From NCBI GenBank assembly GCA_963210315.1, contig OY723267.1, positions 124,001 through 188,000 on the forward strand: a DNA stretch of 64,000 nt, written 5' to 3'. The DNA comes from Rhynchopus euleeides. Its lineage: Eukaryota > Euglenozoa > Diplonemea > Diplonemida > Diplonemidae. Positions 1-15,000 of the stretch are shown one piece after another. The notes below the pieces were generated by a model that had not been told where the DNA came from, did not search any database, and worked only from the letters and a program-made list of their open reading frames with translations. Both the position numbers and the translations under genes were made by a program. Numbering within the stretch: the first letter of the stretch is position 1; the number at the start of each line of letters is the position of its first letter.

Positions 1-3000
1 TAAAAAACATCGACGAAAAAGTCGGAGTGCACGATATTTTGCCACTGTAGGTGAAGTACCCACTTTTCCCCTTTGCCAAACAGGGAAAATGTCTTTATAT
101 AAACTTCTCCTGAACGGATCCTCGCATTTTTGATCGTAACCGGCCACAGTTGAAAATTTACTGGACCGCGGAATCCGAGAACATCGATCAGTTATCACAG
201 AAATTAGTAGAAGATATTTCAGAAATTTTTCACCCATTTACGGTTGAGGGTTATTATACTGTATTGCGGATTTGCGGGTAATTTCGGTGCGGGAACGGCG
301 CCCCAAATATTCTGACGACTCATGAATCGTGCGAGTGCACCGTGAAACGTACGGATTCCATCTAGATAGTGGCTTTGGCTTGCAATTTCTTTTTCGAAAA
401 TTCGTTTTATTTTTTTGGGTCAAAACATGTGAAAAATGGGTTCCTAAGGGAAATCCCTGCTATTTTCCCGGTTTGGGCCACACAGCCAACATGAACGATT
501 TCGCAGAGAACTGATGACCGTTTTCGATCCTGACATCGTGGGTATACCGGGGAATTCACGATAAAAACCATCGACGAAAAAGTCGGAGTGCACGATATTT
601 TGCCACTGTAGGTGAAGTACCCACTTTTCCCCTTTGCCAAACAGGGAAAATGTCTTTATATAAACTTCTCCTGAACGGATCTTCGCATTTTTGATCGTAA
701 CCGGCCACAGTTGAAAATTTACTGGACCGCGGAATCCGAGAACATCGATCAGTTATCACAGAAATTAGTAGAAGATATTTCAGAAATTTTTCACCCATTT
801 ACGGTTGAGGGTTATTATACTGTATTGCGGATTTGCGGGTAATTTCGGTGCGGGAACGGCGCCCCAAATATTCTGACGACTCATGAATCGTGCGAGTGCA
901 CCGTGAAACGTACGGATTCCATCTAGATAGTGGCTTTGGCTTGCAATTTTTTTTTCGAAAATTCGTTTTATTTTTTTGGGTCAAAACATGTGAAAAATGG
1001 GTTCCTAAGGGAAATCCCTGCTATTTTCCCGGTTTGGGCCACACAGCCAACATGAACGATTTCGCAGAGAACTGATGACCGTTTTCGATCCTGACATCGT
1101 GGGTATACCGGGGAATTCACGATAAAAAACATCGACGAAAAAGTCGGAGTGCACGATATTTTGCCACTGTAGGTGAAGTACCCACTTTTCCCCTTTGCCA
1201 AACAGGGAAAATGTCTTTATATAAACTTCTCCTGAACGGATCTTCGCATTTTTGATCGTAACCGGCCACAGTTGAAAATTTACTGGACCGCGGAATCCGA
1301 GAACATCGATCAGTTATCACAGAAATTAGTAGAAGATATTTCAGAAATTTTTCACCCATTTACGGTTGAGGGTTATTATACTGTATTGCGGATTTGCGGG
1401 TAATTTCGGTGCGGGAACGGCGCCCCAAATATTCTGACGACTCATGAATCGTGCGAGTGCACCGTGAAACGTACGGATTCCATCTAGATAGTGGCTTTGG
1501 CTTGCAATTTTTTTTTCGAAAATTCGTTTTAGTTTTTTGGGTCAAAACATGTGAAAAATGGGTTCCTAAGGGAAATCCCTGCTATTTTCCCGGTTTGGGC
1601 CACACAGCCAACATGAACGATTTCGCAGAAAACTGATGACCGTTTTCGATCCTGACATCGTGGGTATACCGGGGAATTCACGATAAAAAAAATCGACGAA
1701 AAAGTCGGAGTGCACGATATTTTGCCACTGTAGGTGAAGTACCCACTTTTCCCCTTTGCCAAACAGGGAAAATGTCTTTATATAAACTTCTCCTGAACGG
1801 ATCTTCGAATTTTTGATCGTAACCGGCCACAGTTGTAAATTTACTGGACCGCGGAATCCGAGAACATCGATCAGTTATCACAGAAATTAGTAGAAGATAT
1901 TTCAGAAATTTTTCACCCATTTACGGTTGAGGGTTATTATACTGTATTGCGGATTTGCGGGTAATTTCGGTGCGGGAACGGCGCCCCAAATATTCTGACG
2001 ACTCATGAATCGTGCGAGTGCACCGTGAAACGTACGGATTCCATCTAGATAGTGGCTTTGGCTTGCAATTTTTTTTTCGAAAATTCGTTTTATTTTTTTG
2101 GGTCAAAACATGTGAAAAATGGGTTCCTAAGGGAAATCCCTGCTATTTTCCCGGTTTGGGCCACACAGCCAACATGAACGATTTCGCAGAAAACTGATGA
2201 CCGTTTTCGATCCTGACATCGTGGGTATACCGGGGAATTCACGATAAAAAACATCGACGAAAAAGTCGGAGTGCACGATATTTTGCCACTGTAGGTGAAG
2301 TACCCACTTTTCCCCTTTGCCAAACAGGGAAAATGTCTTTATATAAACTTCTCCTGAACGGATCCTCGCATTTTTGATCGTAACCGGCCACAGTTGAAAA
2401 TTTACTGGACCGCGGAATCCGAGAACATCGATCAGTTATCACAGAAATTAGTAGAAGATATTTCAGAAATTTTTCACCCATTTACGGTTGAGGGTTATTA
2501 TACTGTATTGCGGATTTGCGGGTAATTTCGGTGCGGGAACGGCGCCCCAAATATTCTGACGACTCATGAATCGTGCGAGTGCACCGTGAAACGTACGGAT
2601 TCCATCTAGATAGTGGCTTTGGCTTGCAATTTCTTTTTCGAAAATTCGTTTTATTTTTTTGGGTCAAAACATGTGAAAAATGGGTTCCTAAGGGAAATCC
2701 CTGCTATTTTCCCGGTTTGGGCCACACAGCCAACATGAACGATTTCGCAGAGAACTGATGACCGTTTTCGATCCTGACATCGTGGGTATACCGGGGAATT
2801 CACGATAAAAACCATCGACGAAAAAGTCGGAGTGCACGATATTTTGCCACTGTAGGTGAAGTACCCACTTTTCCCCTTTGCCAAACAGGGAAAATGTCTT
2901 TATATAAACTTCTCCTGAACGGATCTTCGCATTTTTGATCGTAACCGGCCACAGTTGAAAATTTACTGGACCGCGGAATCCGAGAACATCGATCAGTTAT

Positions 3001-6000
3001 CACAGAAATTAGTAGAAGATATTTCAGAAATTTTTCACCCATTTACGGTTGAGGGTTATTATACTGTATTGCGGATTTGCGGGTAATTTCGGTGCGGGAA
3101 CGGCGCCCCAAATATTCTGACGACTCATGAATCGTGCGAGTGCACCGTGAAACGTACGGATTCCATCTAGATAGTGGCTTTGGCTTGCAATTTTTTTTTC
3201 GAAAATTCGTTTTATTTTTTTGGGTCAAAACATGTGAAAAATGGGTTCCTAAGGGAAATCCCTGCTATTTTCCCGGTTTGGGCCACACAGCCAACATGAA
3301 CGATTTCGCAGAGAACTGATGACCGTTTTCGATCCTGACATCGTGGGTATACCGGGGAATTCACGATAAAAAACATCGACGAAAAAGTCGGAGTGCACGA
3401 TATTTTGCCACTGTAGGTGAAGTACCCACTTTTCCCCTTTGCCAAACAGGGAAAATGTCTTTATATAAACTTCTCCTGAACGGATCCTCGCATTTTTGAT
3501 CGTAACCGGCCACAGTTGAAAATTTACTGGACCGCGGAATCCGAGAACATCGATCAGTTATCACAGAAATTAGTAGAAGATATTTCAGAAATTTTTCACC
3601 CATTTACGGTTGAGGGTTATTATACTGTATTGCGGATTTGCGGGTAATTTCGGTGCGGGAACGGCGCCCCAAATATTCTGACGACTCATGAATCGTGCGA
3701 GTGCACCGTGAAACGTACGGATTCCATCTAGATAGTGGCTTTGGCTTGCAATTTTTTTTTCGAAAATTCGTTTTATTTTTTTGGGTCAAAACATGTGAAA
3801 AATGGGTTCCTAAGGGAAATCCCTGCTATTTTCCCGGTTTGGGCCACACAGCCAACATGAACGATTTCGCAGAAAACTGATGACCGTTTTCGATCCTGAC
3901 ATCGTGGGTATACCGGGGAATTCACGATAAAAAAAATCGACGAAAAAGTCGGAGTGCACGATATTTTGCCACTGTAGGTGAAGTACCCACTTTTCCCCTT
4001 TGCCAAACAGGGAAAATGTCTTTATATAAACTTCTCCTGAACGGATCTTCGAATTTTTGATCGTAACCGGCCACAGTTGTAAATTTACTGGACCGCGGAA
4101 TCCGAGAACATCGATCAGTTATCACAGAAATTAGTAGAAGATATTTCAGAAATTTTTCACCCATTTACGGTTGAGGGTTATTATACTGTATTGCGGATTT
4201 GCGGGTAATTTCGGTGCGGGAACGGCGCCCCAAATATTCTGACGACTCATGAATCGTGCGAGTGCACCGTGAAACGTACGGATTCCATCTAGATAGTGGC
4301 TTTGGCTTGCAATTTTGTTTTCGAAAATTCGTTTTATTTTTTTGGGTCAAAACATGTGAAAAATGGGTTCCTAAGGGAAATCCCTGCTATTTTCCCGGTT
4401 TGGGCCACACAGCCAACATGAACGATTTCGCAGAAAACTGATGACCGTTTTCGATCCTGACATCGTGGGTATACCGGGGAATTCACGATAAAAAACATCG
4501 ACGAAAAAGTCGGAGTGCACGATATTTTGCCACTGTAGGTGAAGTACCCACTTTTCCCCTTTGCCAAACAGGGAAAATGTCTTTATATATACTTCTCCTG
4601 AACGGATCTTCGAATTTTTGATCGTAACCGGCCACAGTTGTAAATTTACTGGACCGCGGAATCCGAGAACATCGATCAGTTATCACAGAAATTAGTAGAA
4701 GATATTTCAGAAATTTTTCACCCATTTACGGTTGAGGGTTATTATACTGTATTGCGGATTTGCGGGTAATTTCGGTGCGGGAACGGCGCCCCAAATATTC
4801 TGACGACTCATGAATCGTGCGAGTGCACCGTGAAACGTACGGATTCCATCTAGATAGTGGCTTTGGCTTGCAATTTTTTTTTCGAAAATTCGTTTTATTT
4901 TTTTGGGTCAAAACATGTGAAAAATGGGTTCCTAAGGGAAATCCCTGCTATTTTCCCGGTTTGGGCCACACAGCCAACATGAACGATTTCGCAGAAATCT
5001 GATGACCGTTTTCGATCCTGACATCGTGGGTATACCGGGGAATTCACGATAAAAAACATCGACGAAAAAGTCGGAGTGCACGATATTTTGCCACTGTAGG
5101 TGAAGTACCCACTTTTCCCCTTTGCCAAACAGGGAAAATGTCTTTATATAAACTTCTCCTGAACGGATCCTCGCATTTTTGATCGTAACCGGCCACAGTT
5201 GAAAATTTACTGGACCGCGGAATCCGAGAACATCGATCAGTTATCACAGAAATTAGTAGAAGATATTTCAGAAATTTTTCACCCATTTACGGTTGAGGGT
5301 TATTATACTGTATTGCGGATTTGCGGGTAATTTCGGTGCGGGAACGGCGCCCCAAATATTCTGACGACTCATGAATCGTGCGAGTGCACCGTGAAACGTA
5401 CGGATTCCATCTAGATAGTGGCTTTGGCTTGCAATTTTTTTTTCGAAAATTCGTTTTATTTTTTTGGGTCAAAACATGTGAAAAATGGGTTCCTAAGGGA
5501 AATCCCTGCTATTTTCCCGGTTTGGGCCACACAGCCAACATGAACGATTTCGCAGAAAACTGATGACCGTTTTCGATCCTGACATCGTGGGTATACCGGG
5601 GAATTCACGATAAAAAACATCGACGAAAAAGTCGGAGTGCACGATATTTTGCCACTGTAGGTGAAGTACCCACTTTTCCCCTTTGCCAAACAGGGAAAAT
5701 GTCTTTATATAAACTTCTCCTGAACGGATCTTCGAATTTTTGATCGTAACCGGCCACAGTTGTAAATTTACTGGACCGCGGAATCCGAGAACATCGATCA
5801 GTTATCACAGAAATTAGTAGAAGATATTTCAGAAATTTTTCACCCATTTACGGTTGAGGGTTATTATACTGTATTGCGGATTTGCGGGTAATTTCGGTGC
5901 GGGAACGGCGCCCCAAATATTCTGACGACTCATGAATCGTGCGAGTGCACCGTGAAACGTACGGATTCCATCTAGATAGTGGCTTTGGCTTGCAATTTTT

Positions 6001-9000
6001 TTTTCGAAAATTCGTTTTATTTTTTTGGGTCAAAACATGTGAAAAATGGGTTCCTAAGGGAAATCCCTGCTATTTTCCCGGTTTGGGCCACACAGCCAAC
6101 ATGAACGATTTCGCAGAAAACTGATGACCGTTTTCGATCCTGACATCGTGGGTATACCGGGGAATTCACGATAAAAAACATCGACGAAAAAGTCGGAGTG
6201 CACGATATTTTGCCACTGTAGGTGAAGTACCCACTTTTCCCCTTTGCCAAACAGGGAAAATGTCTTTATATAAACTTCTCCTGAACGGATCCTCGCATTT
6301 TTGATCGTAACCGGCCACAGTTGAAAATTTACTGGACCGCGGAATCCGAGAACATCGATCAGTTATCACAGAAATTAGTAGAAGATATTTCAGAAATTTT
6401 TCACCCATTTACGGTTGAGGGTTATTATACTGTATTGCGGATTTGCGGGTAATTTCGGTGCGGGAACGGCGCCCCAAATATTCTGACGACTCATGAATCG
6501 TGCGAGTGCACCGTGAAACGTACGGATTCCATCTAGATAGTGGCTTTGGCTTGCAATTTTTTTTTCGAAAATTCGTTTTATTTTTTTGGGTCAAAACATG
6601 TGAAAAATGGGTTCCTAAGGGAAATCCCTGCTATTTTCCCGGTTTGGGCCACACAGCCAACATGAACGATTTCGCAGAAAACTGATGACCGTTTTCGATC
6701 CTGACATCGTGGGTATACCGGGGAATTCACGATAAAAAAAATCGACGAAAAAGTCGGAGTGCACGATATTTTGCCACTGTAGGTGAAGTACCCACTTTTC
6801 CCCTTTGCCAAACAGGGAAAATGTCTTTATATAAACTTCTCCTGAACGGATCTTCGAATTTTTGATCGTAACCGGCCACAGTTGTAAATTTACTGGACCG
6901 CGGAATCCGAGAACATCGATCAGTTATCACAGAAATTAGTAGAAGATATTTCAGAAATTTTTCACCCATTTACGGTTGAGGGTTATTATACTGTATTGCG
7001 GATTTGCGGGTAATTTCGGTGCGGGAACGGCGCCCCAAATATTCTGACGACTCATGAATCGTGCGAGTGCACCGTGAAACGTACGGATTCCATCTAGATA
7101 GTGGCTTTGGCTTGCAATTTTGTTTTCGAAAATTCGTTTTATTTTTTTGGGTCAAAACATGTGAAAAATGGGTTCCTAAGGGAAATCCCTGCTATTTTCC
7201 CGGTTTGGGCCACACAGCCAACATGAACGATTTCGCAGAAAACTGATGACCGTTTTCGATCCTGACATCGTGGGTATACCGGGGAATTCACGATAAAAAA
7301 AATCGACGAAAAAGTCGGAGTGCACGATATTTTGCCACTGTAGGTGAAGTACCCACTTTTCCCCTTTGCCAAACAGGGAAAATGTCTTTATATAAACGTC
7401 TCCTGAACGGATCTTCGAATTTTTGATCGTAACCGGCCACAGTTGTAAATTTACTGGACCGCGGAATCCGAGAACATCGATCAGTTATCACAGAAATTAG
7501 TAGAAGATATTTCAGAAATTTTTCACCCATTTACGGTTGAGGGTTATTATACTGTATTGCGGATTTGCGGGTAATTTCGGTGCGGGAACGGCGCCCCAAA
7601 TATTCTGACGACTCATGAATCGTGCGAGTGCACCGTGAAACGTACGGATTCCATCTAGATAGTGGCTTTGGCTTGCAATTTTGTTTTCGAAAATTCGTTT
7701 TATTTTTTTGGGTCAAAACATGTGAAAAATGGGTTCCTAAGGGAAATCCCTGCTATTTTCCCGGTTTGGGCCACACAGCCAACATGAACGATTTCGCAGA
7801 AAACTGATGACCGTTTTCGATCCTGACATCGTGGGTATACCGGGGAATTCACGATAAAAAAAATCGACGAAAAAGTCGGAGTGCACGATATTTTGCCACT
7901 GTAGGTGAAGTACCCACTTTTCCCCTTTGCCAAACAGGGAAAATGTCTTTATATAAACTTCTCCTGAACGGATCTTCGAATTTTTGATCGTAACCGGCCA
8001 CAGTTGTAAATTTACTGGACCGCGGAATCCGAGAACATCGATCAGTTATCACAGAAATTAGTAGAAGATATTTCAGAAATTTTTCACCCATTTACGGTTG
8101 AGGGTTATTATACTGTATTGCGGATTTGCGGGTAATTTCGGTGCGGGAACGGCGCCCCAAATATTCTGACGACTCATGAATCGTGCGAGTGCACCGTGAA
8201 ACGTACGGATTCCATCTAGATAGTGGCTTTGGCTTGCAATTTTTTTTTCGAAAATTCGTTTTATTTTTTTGGGTCAAAACATGTGAAAAATGGGTTCCTA
8301 AGGGAAATCCCTGCTATTTTCCCGGTTTGGGCCACACAGCCAACATGAACGATTTCGCAGAAAACTGATGACCGTTTTCGATCCTGACATCGTGGGTATA
8401 CCGGGGAATTCACGATAAAAAACATCGACGAAAAAGTCGGAGTGCACGATATTTTGCCACTGTAGGTGAAGTACCCACTTTTCCCCTTTGCCAAACAGGG
8501 AAAATGTCTTTATATAAACTTCTCCTGAACGGATCTTCGAATTTTTGATCGTAACCGGCCACAGTTGTAAATTTACTGGACCGCGGAATCCGAGAACATC
8601 GATCAGTTATCACAGAAATTAGTAGAAGATATTTCAGAAATTTTTCACCCATTTACGGTTGAGGGTTATTATACTGTATTGCGGATTTGCGGGTAATTTC
8701 GGTGCGGGAACGGCGCCCCAAATATTCTGACGACTCATGAATCGTGCGAGTGCACCGTGAAACGTACGGATTCCATCTAGATAGTGGCTTTGGCTTGCAA
8801 TTTTGTTTTCGAAAATTCGTTTTATTTTTTTGGGTCAAAACATGTGAAAAATGGGTTCCTAAGGGAAATCCCTGCTATTTTCCCGGTTTGGGCCACACAG
8901 CCAACATGAACGATTTCGCAGAAAACTGATGACCGTTTTCGATCCTGACATCGTGGGTATACCGGGGAATTCACGATAAAAAAAATCGACGAAAAAGTCG

Positions 9001-12000
9001 GAGTGCACGATATTTTGCCACTGTAGGTGAAGTACCCACTTTTCCCCTTTGCCAAACAGGGAAAATGTCTTTATATAAACTTCTCCTGAACGGATCTTCG
9101 AATTTTTGATCGTAACCGGCCACAGTTGTAAATTTACTGGACCGCGGAATCCGAGAACATCGATCAGTTATCACAGAAATTAGTAGAAGATATTTCAGAA
9201 ATTTTTCACCCATTTACGGTTGAGGGTTATTATACTGTATTGCGGATTTGCGGGTAATTTCGGTGCGGGAACGGCGCCCCAAATATTCTGACGACTCATG
9301 AATCGTGCGAGTGCACCGTGAAACGTACGGATTCCATCTAGATAGTGGCTTTGGCTTGCAATTTTTTTTTCGAAAATTCGTTTTATTTTTTTGGGTCAAA
9401 ACATGTGAAAAATGGGTTCCTAAGGGAAATCCCTGCTATTTTCCCGGTTTGGGCCACACAGCCAACATGAACGATTTCGCAGAGAACTGATGACCGTTTT
9501 CGATCCTGACATCGTGGGTATACCGGGGAATTCACGATAAAAAACATCGACGAAAAAGTCGGAGTGCACGATATTTTGCCACTGTAGGTGAAGTACCCAC
9601 TTTTCCCCTTTGCCAAACAGGGAAAATGTCTTTATATAAACTTCTCCTGAACGGATCTTCGAATTTTTGATCGTAACCGGCCACAGTTGTAAATTTACTG
9701 GACCGCGGAATCCGAGAACATCGATCAGTTATCACAGAAATTAGTAGAAGATATTTCAGAAATTTTTCACCCATTTACGGTTGAGGGTTATTATACTGTA
9801 TTGCGGATTTGCGGGTAATTTCGGTGCGGGAACGGCGCCCCAAATATTCTGACGACTCATGAATCGTGCGAGTGCACCGTGAAACGTACGGATTCCATCT
9901 AGATAGTGGCTTTGGCTTGCAATTTTTTTTTCGAAAATTCGTTTTATTTTTTTGGGTCAAAACATGTGAAAAATGGGTTCCTAAGGGAAATCCCTGCTAT
10001 TTTCCCGGTTTGGGCCACACAGCCAACATGAACGATTTCGCAGAAAACTGATGACCGTTTTCGATCCTGACATCGTGGGTATACCGGGGAATTCACGATA
10101 AAAAACATCGACGAAAAAGTCGGAGTGCACGATATTTTGCCACTGTAGGTGAAGTACCCACTTTTCCCCTTTGCCAAACAGGGAAAATGTCTTTATATAA
10201 ACTTCTCCTGAACGGATCTTCGAATTTTTGATCGTAACCGGCCACAGTTGTAAATTTACTGGACCGCGGAATCCGAGAACATCGATCAGTTATCACAGAA
10301 ATTAGTAGAAGATATTTCAGAAATTTTTCACCCATTTACGGTTGAGGGTTATTATACTGTATTGCGGATTTGCGGGTAATTTCGGTGCGGGAACGGCGCC
10401 CCAAATATTCTGACGACTCATGAATCGTGCGAGTGCACCGTGAAACGTACGGATTCCATCTAGATAGTGGCTTTGGCTTGCAATTTTGTTTTCGAAAATT
10501 CGTTTTATTTTTTTGGGTCAAAACATGTGAAAAATGGGTTCCTAAGGGAAATCCCTGCTATTTTCCCGGTTTGGGCCACACAGCCAACATGAACGATTTC
10601 GCAGAAAACTGATGACCGTTTTCGATCCTGACATCGTGGGTATACCGGGGAATTCACGATAAAAAAAATCGACGAAAAAGTCGGAGTGCACGATATTTTG
10701 CCACTGTAGGTGAAGTACCCACTTTTCCCCTTTGCCAAACAGGGAAAATGTCTTTATATAAACTTCTCCTGAACGGATCTTCGAATTTTTGATCGTAACC
10801 GGCCACAGTTGTAAATTTACTGGACCGCGGAATCCGAGAACATCGATCAGTTATCACAGAAATTAGTAGAAGATATTTCAGAAATTTTTCACCCATTTAC
10901 GGTTGAGGGTTATTATACTGTATTGCGGATTTGCGGGTAATTTCGGTGCGGGAACGGCGCCCCAAATATTCTGACGACTCATGAATCGTGCGAGTGCACC
11001 GTGAAACGTACGGATTCCATCTAGATAGTGGCTTTGGCTTGCAATTTTTTTTTCGAAAATTCGTTTTATTTTTTTGGGTCAAAACATGTGAAAAATGGGT
11101 TCCTAAGGGAAATCCCTGCTATTTTCCCGGTTTGGGCCACACAGCCAACATGAACGATTTCGCAGAAAACTGATGACCGTTTTCGATCCTGACATCGTGG
11201 GTATACCGGGGAATTCACGATAAAAAAAATCGACGAAAAAGTCGGAGTGCACGATATTTTGCCACTGTAGGTGAAGTACCCACTTTTCCCCTTTGCCAAA
11301 CAGGGAAAATGTCTTTATATAAACTTCTCCTGAACGGATCTTCGAATTTTTGATCGTAACCGGCCACAGTTGTAAATTTACTGGACCGCGGAATCCGAGA
11401 ACATCGATCAGTTATCACAGAAATTAGTAGAAGATATTTCAGAAATTTTTCACCCATTTACGGTTGAGGGTTATTATACTGTATTGCGGATTTGCGGGTA
11501 ATTTCGGTGCGGGAACGGCGCCCCAAATATTCTGACGACTCATGAATCGTGCGAGTGCACCGTGAAACGTACGGATTCCATCTAGATAGTGGCTTTGGCT
11601 TGCAATTTTGTTTTCGAAAATTCGTTTTATTTTTTTGGGTCAAAACATGTGAAAAATGGGTTCCTAAGGGAAATCCCTGCTATTTTCCCGGTTTGGGCCA
11701 CACAGCCAACATGAACGATTTCGCAGAAAACTGATGACCGTTTTCGATCCTGACATCGTGGGTATACCGGGGAATTCACGATAAAAAAAATCGACGAAAA
11801 AGTCGGAGTGCACGATATTTTGCCACTGTAGGTGAAGTACCCACTTTTCCCCTTTGCCAAACAGGGAAAATGTCTTTATATAAACTTCTCCTGAACGGAT
11901 CTTCGAATTTTTGATCGTAACCGGCCACAGTTGTAAATTTACTGGACCGCGGAATCCGAGAACATCGATCAGTTATCACAGAAATTAGTAGAAGATATTT

Positions 12001-15000
12001 CAGAAATTTTTCACCCATTTACGGTTGAGGGTTATTATACTGTATTGCGGATTTGCGGGTAATTTCGGTGCGGGAACGGCGCCCCAAATATTCTGACGAC
12101 TCATGAATCGTGCGAGTGCACCGTGAAACGTACGGATTCCATCTAGATAGTGGCTTTGGCTTGCAATTTTTTTTTCGAAAATTCGTTTTATTTTTTTGGG
12201 TCAAAACATGTGAAAAATGGGTTCCTAAGGGAAATCCCTGCTATTTTCCCGGTTTGGGCCACACAGCCAACATGAACGATTTCGCAGAAAACTGATGACC
12301 GTTTTCGATCCTGACATCGTGGGTATACCGGGGAATTCACGATAAAAAACATCGACGAAAAAGTCGGAGTGCACGATATTTTGCCACTGTAGGTGAAGTA
12401 CCCACTTTTCCCCTTTGCCAAACAGGGAAAATGTCTTTATATAAACTTCTCCTGAACGGATCTTCGAATTTTTGATCGTAACCGGCCACAGTTGTAAATT
12501 TACTGGACCGCGGAATCCGAGAACATCGATCAGTTATCACAGAAATTAGTAGAAGATATTTCAGAAATTTTTCACCCATTTACGGTTGAGGGTTATTATA
12601 CTGTATTGCGGATTTGCGGGTAATTTCGGTGCGGGAACGGCGCCCCAAATATTCTGACGACTCATGAATCGTGCGAGTGCACCGTGAAACGTACGGATTC
12701 CATCTAGATAGTGGCTTTGGCTTGCAATTTTGTTTTCGAAAATTCGTTTTATTTTTTTGGGTCAAAACATGTGAAAAATGGGTTCCTAAGGGAAATCCCT
12801 GCTATTTTCCCGGTTTGGGCCACACAGCCAACATGAACGATTTCGCAGAAAACTGATGACCGTTTTCGATCCTGACATCGTGGGTATACCGGGGAATTCA
12901 CGATAAAAAAAATCGACGAAAAAGTCGGAGTGCACGATATTTTGCCACTGTAGGTGAAGTACCCACTTTTCCCCTTTGCCAAACAGGGAAAATGTCTTTA
13001 TATAAACTTCTCCTGAACGGATCTTCGAATTTTTGATCGTAACCGGCCACAGTTGTAAATTTACTGGACCGCGGAATCCGAGAACATCGATCAGTTATCA
13101 CAGAAATTAGTAGAAGATATTTCAGAAATTTTTCACCCATTTACGGTTGAGGGTTATTATACTGTATTGCGGATTTGCGGGTAATTTCGGTGCGGGAACG
13201 GCGCCCCAAATATTCTGACGACTCATGAATCGTGCGAGTGCACCGTGAAACGTACGGATTCCATCTAGATAGTGGCTTTGGCTTGCAATTTTTTTTTCGA
13301 AAATTCGTTTTATTTTTTTGGGTCAAAACATGTGAAAAATGGGTTCCTAAGGGAAATCCCTGCTATTTTCCCGGTTTGGGCCACACAGCCAACATGAACG
13401 ATTTCGCAGAAAACTGATGACCGTTTTCGATCCTGACATCGTGGGTATACCGGGGAATTCACGATAAAAAACATCGACGAAAAAGTCGGAGTGCACGATA
13501 TTTTGCCACTGTAGGTGAAGTACCCACTTTTCCCCTTTGCCAAACAGGGAAAATGTCTTTATATAAACTTCTCCTGAACGGATCTTCGAATTTTTGATCG
13601 TAACCGGCCACAGTTGTAAATTTACTGGACCGCGGAATCCGAGAACATCGATCAGTTATCACAGAAATTAGTAGAAGATATTTCAGAAATTTTTCACCCA
13701 TTTACGGTTGAGGGTTATTATACTGTATTGCGGATTTGCGGGTAATTTCGGTGCGGGAACGGCGCCCCAAATATTCTGACGACTCATGAATCGTGCGAGT
13801 GCACCGTGAAACGTACGGATTCCATCTAGATAGTGGCTTTGGCTTGCAATTTTGTTTTCGAAAATTCGTTTTATTTTTTTGGGTCAAAACATGTGAAAAA
13901 TGGGTTCCTAAGGGAAATCCCTGCTATTTTCCCGGTTTGGGCCACACAGCCAACATGAACGATTTCGCAGAAAACTGATGACCGTTTTCGATCCTGACAT
14001 CGTGGGTATACCGGGGAATTCACGATAAAAAAAATCGACGAAAAAGTCGGAGTGCACGATATTTTGCCACTGTAGGTGAAGTACCCACTTTTCCCCTTTG
14101 CCAAACAGGGAAAATGTCTTTATATAAACTTCTCCTGAACGGATCTTCGAATTTTTGATCGTAACCGGCCACAGTTGTAAATTTACTGGACCGCGGAATC
14201 CGAGAACATCGATCAGTTATCACAGAAATTAGTAGAAGATATTTCAGAAATTTTTCACCCATTTACGGTTGAGGGTTATTATACTGTATTGCGGATTTGC
14301 GGGTAATTTCGGTGCGGGAACGGCGCCCCAAATATTCTGACGACTCATGAATCGTGCGAGTGCACCGTGAAACGTACGGATTCCATCTAGATAGTGGCTT
14401 TGGCTTGCAATTTTGTTTTCGAAAATTCGTTTTATTTTTTTGGGTCAAAACATGTGAAAAATGGGTTCCTAAGGGAAATCCCTGCTATTTTCCCGGTTTG
14501 GGCCACACAGCCAACATGAACGATTTCGCAGAAAACTGATGACCGTTTTCGATCCTGACATCGTGGGTATACCGGGGAATTCACGATAAAAAACATCGAC
14601 GAAAAAGTCGGAGTGCACGATATTTTGCCACTGTAGGTGAAGTACCCACTTTTCCCCTTTGCCAAACAGGGAAAATGTCTTTATATAAACTTCTCCTGAA
14701 CGGATCTTCGAATTTTTGATCGTAACCGGCCACAGTTGTAAATTTACTGGACCGCGGAATCCGAGAACATCGATCAGTTATCACAGAAATTAGTAGAAGA
14801 TATTTCAGAAATTTTTCACCCATTTACGGTTGAGGGTTATTATACTGTATTGCGGATTTGCGGGTAATTTCGGTGCGGGAACGGCGCCCCAAATATTCTG
14901 ACGACTCATGAATCGTGCGAGTGCACCGTGAAACGTACGGATTCCATCTAGATAGTGGCTTTGGCTTGCAATTTTGTTTTCGAAAATTCGTTTTATTTTT